Shown here in pieces: positions 61,287 through 64,000 of a DNA stretch of 64,000 nt. The translations under genes were made by a program, and so were the position numbers. The notes under the pieces are model-generated. The model was not told the DNA's origin, did no database searches, and saw only the letters and a program-made list of their open reading frames with translations. Each line of letters opens with the position of its first letter. Position 1 is the stretch's first letter. This DNA comes from Crocinitomicaceae bacterium (GTDB lineage: Bacteria > Bacteroidota > Bacteroidia > Flavobacteriales_D > Crocinitomicaceae), in NCBI GenBank assembly GCA_016708105.1, contig JADJGJ010000001.1, positions 1,116,001-1,180,000 of the forward strand, given 5' to 3'.

Positions 61287-61833
61287 TAACTACGACAGCT
61301 TCACGTACAATCTGGTGCACTTGGTTGAACAGGTTGGTGATATTGATTTTGATGTGAAACGGAATGATAAAATCACATTGAATGATGTTGAAAAATATGA
61401 TAAAATTATTCTGTCTCCGGGTCCGGGTTTACCGGTTGATGCGGGTATCATGCCTGAATTAATTGCGCGGTTTGCATCTTCAAAATCTATTCTCGGCGTA
61501 TGTTTAGGTTTACAGGCTATTGGAGAAGCATTTGGTGCTAAATTAAAAAATCTGGAAACCGTGCATCACGGAGTTTCCACGGCTATTTATCTAAGAGAAC
61601 AAGATACCTTGTTTGCTGAATGTCCTGAAGAATTTCAGGTGGGCAGATATCATTCGTGGGTGATTGATAGTGCCTCACTCTCTGATCAATTGCTTGTTAC
61701 GGCTGTTGATTCATCTAATGAAATTATGGCAGTGAGGCATAAACACTATGATGTGAAAGGGGTACAGTTTCACCCTGAATCTATTTTGTCTGAGCATGGA
61801 CAAACCATGATGTACAACTGGCTTAACGCCTGA
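61267..61833 (+). CDS. trpG: Anthranilate synthase component II (glutamine amidotransferase)
   Basis: 188 aa. MKLLVLDNYDSFTYNLVHLV, LSPGPGLPVDAG, nucleophile Cys79 in LGVCLGLQAIGE, and GVQFHPESILSEHG. It delivers ammonia to TrpE. Starts inside the trpE 3' end, so the subunits are translationally coupled. The gene closely resembles pabA-type amidotransferases, which often serve both pathways. Confidence 0.94.
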   Translation: MKLLVLDNYDSFTYNLVHLVEQVGDIDFDVKRNDKITLNDVEKYDKIILSPGPGLPVDAGIMPELIARFASSKSILGVCLGLQAIGEAFGAKLKNLETVHHGVSTAIYLREQDTLFAECPEEFQVGRYHSWVIDSASLSDQLLVTAVDSSNEIMAVRHKHYDVKGVQFHPESILSEHGQTMMYNWLNA

Positions 61834-61902
61834 TCTGATAAACATATCCCAATTTTTTAACCAGATTCTTTTTGAATGTGAAATCACAATTCTTGTATCT
61901 AT

Positions 61903-62901
61903 ATGAATAGTATAACCAAACAAAATTTTGAAAAATTGTCGCTAGGCAATTTGTTAAACCGGCATGAAACCGGACAACTTATTCACGCCATGTTAGATAA
62001 TGAACTCAATGAAGTTCAGGTAGCTTCTGTTCTTGCTTTTTTTCAATCAAGAAATATCATGCAAGATGAATTAGAAGGCATGATAGATGCGGTGAATGAG
62101 CGCGGAATTAAATTGATTTTTGATACGCCAACTTTAGATGTCTGTGGCACGGGTGGTGATGGTAAAAACACATTCAATATTTCTACGCTCAGTGCATTTG
62201 TGCTTGCCGCAACTGGAGTTCCGGTGGCTAAGTACGGAAATTTTGGCTCAACATCAGTAAGTGGTTCTTCTGATATTTTGAATTATTTTGGATACGGGTT
62301 CACCGCTAATGGAGATGATTTATTAAAACAATTGGATGAACATAATCTATGTTTCTTACATGCTCCTTTGTTTCATCCGGCGCTGAAAAAATTGGGAGGC
62401 ATCAGAAAAGAAATCGGGTTCAGAACTTTGTTCAATCTCGTTGGTCCGCTCACTAACCCGGTTAATATCGCCGCAAAATATGTGGGTGTTTACAACCTTC
62501 ATACCGCAAGGCTTTATCATTATCATTTGCAAAGTCAGAATCTGAATTATACGGTGGTTACAACGCAAGATGGGTATGATGAAATCAGTTTGACTGACAA
62601 ATTTAAAATGTATTCTAACCATGTTGAGAAATTAATTTCTCCTGCAGATTTGAATTTAGAATTTGTAAATAATACCGAATTAGCAAGCGGGCAAACTATT
62701 GCTGAATCTGCAAAAATATTTCTTGACGTACTCAGCAACAAAACCTCAAAGGCTAAAAAAATGGTAGTGCTGATGAATGCGGCAACGGCTTATTGTTGCT
62801 ATCATCCCAGCACGTCATTGCCTGAGGCATTAGCGGTTTGCACTGAAGCAATTGACTCAGGTCGCGCATTAGAAATTTTTAAAAAAATCATATCAACATG
62901 A
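61903..62901 (+). CDS. trpD: Anthranilate phosphoribosyltransferase
   Basis: 332 aa. Phosphoribosyl site DVCGTGGDGKNTFNISTLSA (about 84-103), KYGNFGSTSVSGSSDIL, and LHAPLFHPALKKLGGIRKEI. It joins anthranilate to PRPP. Last four bases (ATGA) overlap trpC. Confidence 0.96.
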   Translation: MNSITKQNFEKLSLGNLLNRHETGQLIHAMLDNELNEVQVASVLAFFQSRNIMQDELEGMIDAVNERGIKLIFDTPTLDVCGTGGDGKNTFNISTLSAFVLAATGVPVAKYGNFGSTSVSGSSDILNYFGYGFTANGDDLLKQLDEHNLCFLHAPLFHPALKKLGGIRKEIGFRTLFNLVGPLTNPVNIAAKYVGVYNLHTARLYHYHLQSQNLNYTVVTTQDGYDEISLTDKFKMYSNHVEKLISPADLNLEFVNNTELASGQTIAESAKIFLDVLSNKTSKAKKMVVLMNAATAYCCYHPSTSLPEALAVCTEAIDSGRALEIFKKIIST

Positions 62902-63695
62902 CAACACTTGAACATATTATCGCGCATAAAAAACAAGAGGTGGATTTGAAAAAAACCTTGTATCCGGTGAAATTACTTGAAACATCAGTTTATTTCAATA
63001 CGGATGCTGTTTCACTGAAAAAGTACTTGCTGCGTTCTGATAAATCAGGAATTATTGCAGAGTATAAAAAGCAATCACCTTCAGCCGGAGTAATCAATCA
63101 GTATGCAGATATTGAAAAAATTTCTATTGGATACATGCAGGCTGGTGCTTGTGCTTTATCTGTATTAACTGATAAAAAATATTTTGGAGGTTCAAACGAA
63201 GATTTAACGCAGGCACGCAAATTTAATTATTGCCCAATTCTCAGAAAAGATTTTGTGATTGATAAGTACCAGATTCTTGAAGCCAAATCAATAGGGGCTG
63301 ATGCGGTATTGTTGATCGCGTCTGTGCTTTCACATGATGAAATTGAGAAACTTATTCAATTTGCACACGAACTAAAGTTAGAAGTTTTGCTTGAAATTCA
63401 TGATGAGGCTGAAATTGAAAAGATTCATCATAACGCTGATGTGATTGGAATTAATAATCGGAATTTGAAAAACATGACAACGGATATTCAACATTCCATC
63501 TCGTTGATTAAAAAAATTCCGGATGAATTTGTGATTATTTCTGAGAGTGGAATTGCACGACCTGAGGATGCCTTGAAATTGAGAGAAGCAGGCTTTCATG
63601 GATTTTTAATTGGCACTGAATTTATGATGCACGCTCGTCCGCACGAGGCTTGCCGTGATTTTATTCATACGTATAATCAACTCTTACAGTCATGA
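62898..63695 (+). CDS. trpC: Indole-3-glycerol phosphate synthase
   Basis: 265 aa. EYKKQSPSAGVIN, SVLTDKKYFGGS, LRKDFVIDKYQILEAKSIGAD, EIHDEAEIEK, GINNRNLKNM and ISESGI: the catalytic Lys and Glu positions of the (beta/alpha)8 barrel. It closes the indole ring. Not fused to trpF, which follows with an overlap. Confidence 0.96.
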   Translation: MTTLEHIIAHKKQEVDLKKTLYPVKLLETSVYFNTDAVSLKKYLLRSDKSGIIAEYKKQSPSAGVINQYADIEKISIGYMQAGACALSVLTDKKYFGGSNEDLTQARKFNYCPILRKDFVIDKYQILEAKSIGADAVLLIASVLSHDEIEKLIQFAHELKLEVLLEIHDEAEIEKIHHNADVIGINNRNLKNMTTDIQHSISLIKKIPDEFVIISESGIARPEDALKLREAGFHGFLIGTEFMMHARPHEACRDFIHTYNQLLQS

Positions 63696-64000
63696 TAAAA
63701 ATTAAAGTATGCGGATTGACAGATCTAAATAACATACAAGATATCGCTGATCTTGGGGTTGATTATTTTGGCTTTATTTTTTATTCGCCTTCAGCAAGAT
63801 TTGCTTATCATAATTTATGTTCTGCTGATTTTCAAAAAATGATAGCATTGAATAATAAGGTAGCTGTTTTTGTTAATGAAAATGAGGCAAAGATGAATGA
63901 GATAGCCATGAATTGTAAGGCAAATAGCATTCAGTTGCACGGGAATGAATCTCCTGAACTGTGCAAAAAGTTATCTGAAAAATATACGGTTATCAAAGCA
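63692..64000 (+). CDS. trpF: Phosphoribosylanthranilate isomerase, 5' part
   Basis: 103 codons without a stop, running to the window edge: MIKIKVCGLTDLNNIQDIAD, DYFGFIFYSPSARFA, VAVFVNENEAK, SIQLHGNE. The opening with the catalytic Cys (KVCG) and the QLHG block fix the family. The ATG overlaps the trpC stop (ATGA). The rest, and presumably trpB and trpA, lie beyond the window. Confidence 0.95.
   Translation, partial: MIKIKVCGLTDLNNIQDIADLGVDYFGFIFYSPSARFAYHNLCSADFQKMIALNNKVAVFVNENEAKMNEIAMNCKANSIQLHGNESPELCKKLSEKYTVIKA

Overview
The window is a piece of a Bacteroidota chromosome, most likely Flavobacteriales and possibly Crocinitomicaceae-like (inference). The sequence-level reasons are: AT-rich DNA; repeated Bacteroidota-type promoters (-7 box TAnnTTTG, sometimes with a TTG about 20 bp upstream); type IX secretion C-terminal sorting domains (a gliding-motility type B domain on the 1321-aa protein, a type A domain on the 820-aa protease); many lipoproteins; and a trpEGDCF gene order behind a Trp-codon leader. 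Shine-Dalgarno sequences are weak or absent at most starts.

Layout. 1-4.8 kb: envelope and general genes (L,D-transpeptidase cut by the window edge, rhomboid, class IV aminotransferase, TPR protein, YidD, Zn-ribbon protein). 4.85-5.17 kb: a telomere-like TTAGGG/CCCTAA imperfect inverted repeat between divergent genes. 5.2-6.4 kb: DUF58 protein and tRNA-Asp. 6.5-19.4 kb: a defence island read on the minus strand, in transcription order hsdM, AlbA_2/Schlafen-type ATPase, KAP P-loop NTPase, hsdS, hsdR, SHOCT protein and a DUF262/GmrSD-like protein, with a decayed ISL3-type transposase end between tRNA-Asp and the island. 19.5-28.4 kb: amidohydrolase, DEAD-box helicase, biotin carboxylase and a giant TamB-like protein. 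28.4-32.2 kb: tsaD, then a nitrosative-stress module (hemerythrin, Ric-type repair protein, Rrf2 regulator with a palindromic operator). 32.3-45.8 kb: PLP decarboxylase, FKBP isomerase, a histidine kinase/response-regulator-Crp pair, universal stress protein, two paralogous exported proteins, guaA and a LysM plus periplasmic-binding protein. 46.3-58.5 kb: large surface proteins, CoA transferase, NlpC/P60 and WYL regulator. 58.7-64 kb: SRP RNA, fructose-6-phosphate aldolase and the trp operon.

The strongest unusual signal is in the restriction operon. All three hsd genes carry copies of the same GC-rich palindromic sequence, and all keep an open reading frame through it. In hsdM the copies form a 252-bp insertion containing tandem 39-bp (13-aa) units between inverted end copies. 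In hsdR a module of about 690 bp, bounded by inverted copies, encodes a DUF559/Vsr-like nuclease domain placed in frame inside the helicase, upstream of the DEAH box. In hsdS one copy forms the C-terminus. This looks like a family of protein-tolerated mobile palindromes with a candidate nuclease passenger or driver. Separately, a diverged copy of the hsdM 3' end lies just before the KAP gene, so the AlbA_2 gene appears to have entered by a duplication or recombination event.

Other points: a trp attenuator whose 20-aa leader peptide has three consecutive Trp codons; three genes whose -7 box ends only 4 nt before the start codon, suggesting leaderless mRNAs; and a 38-bp near-perfect palindrome between divergent genes.
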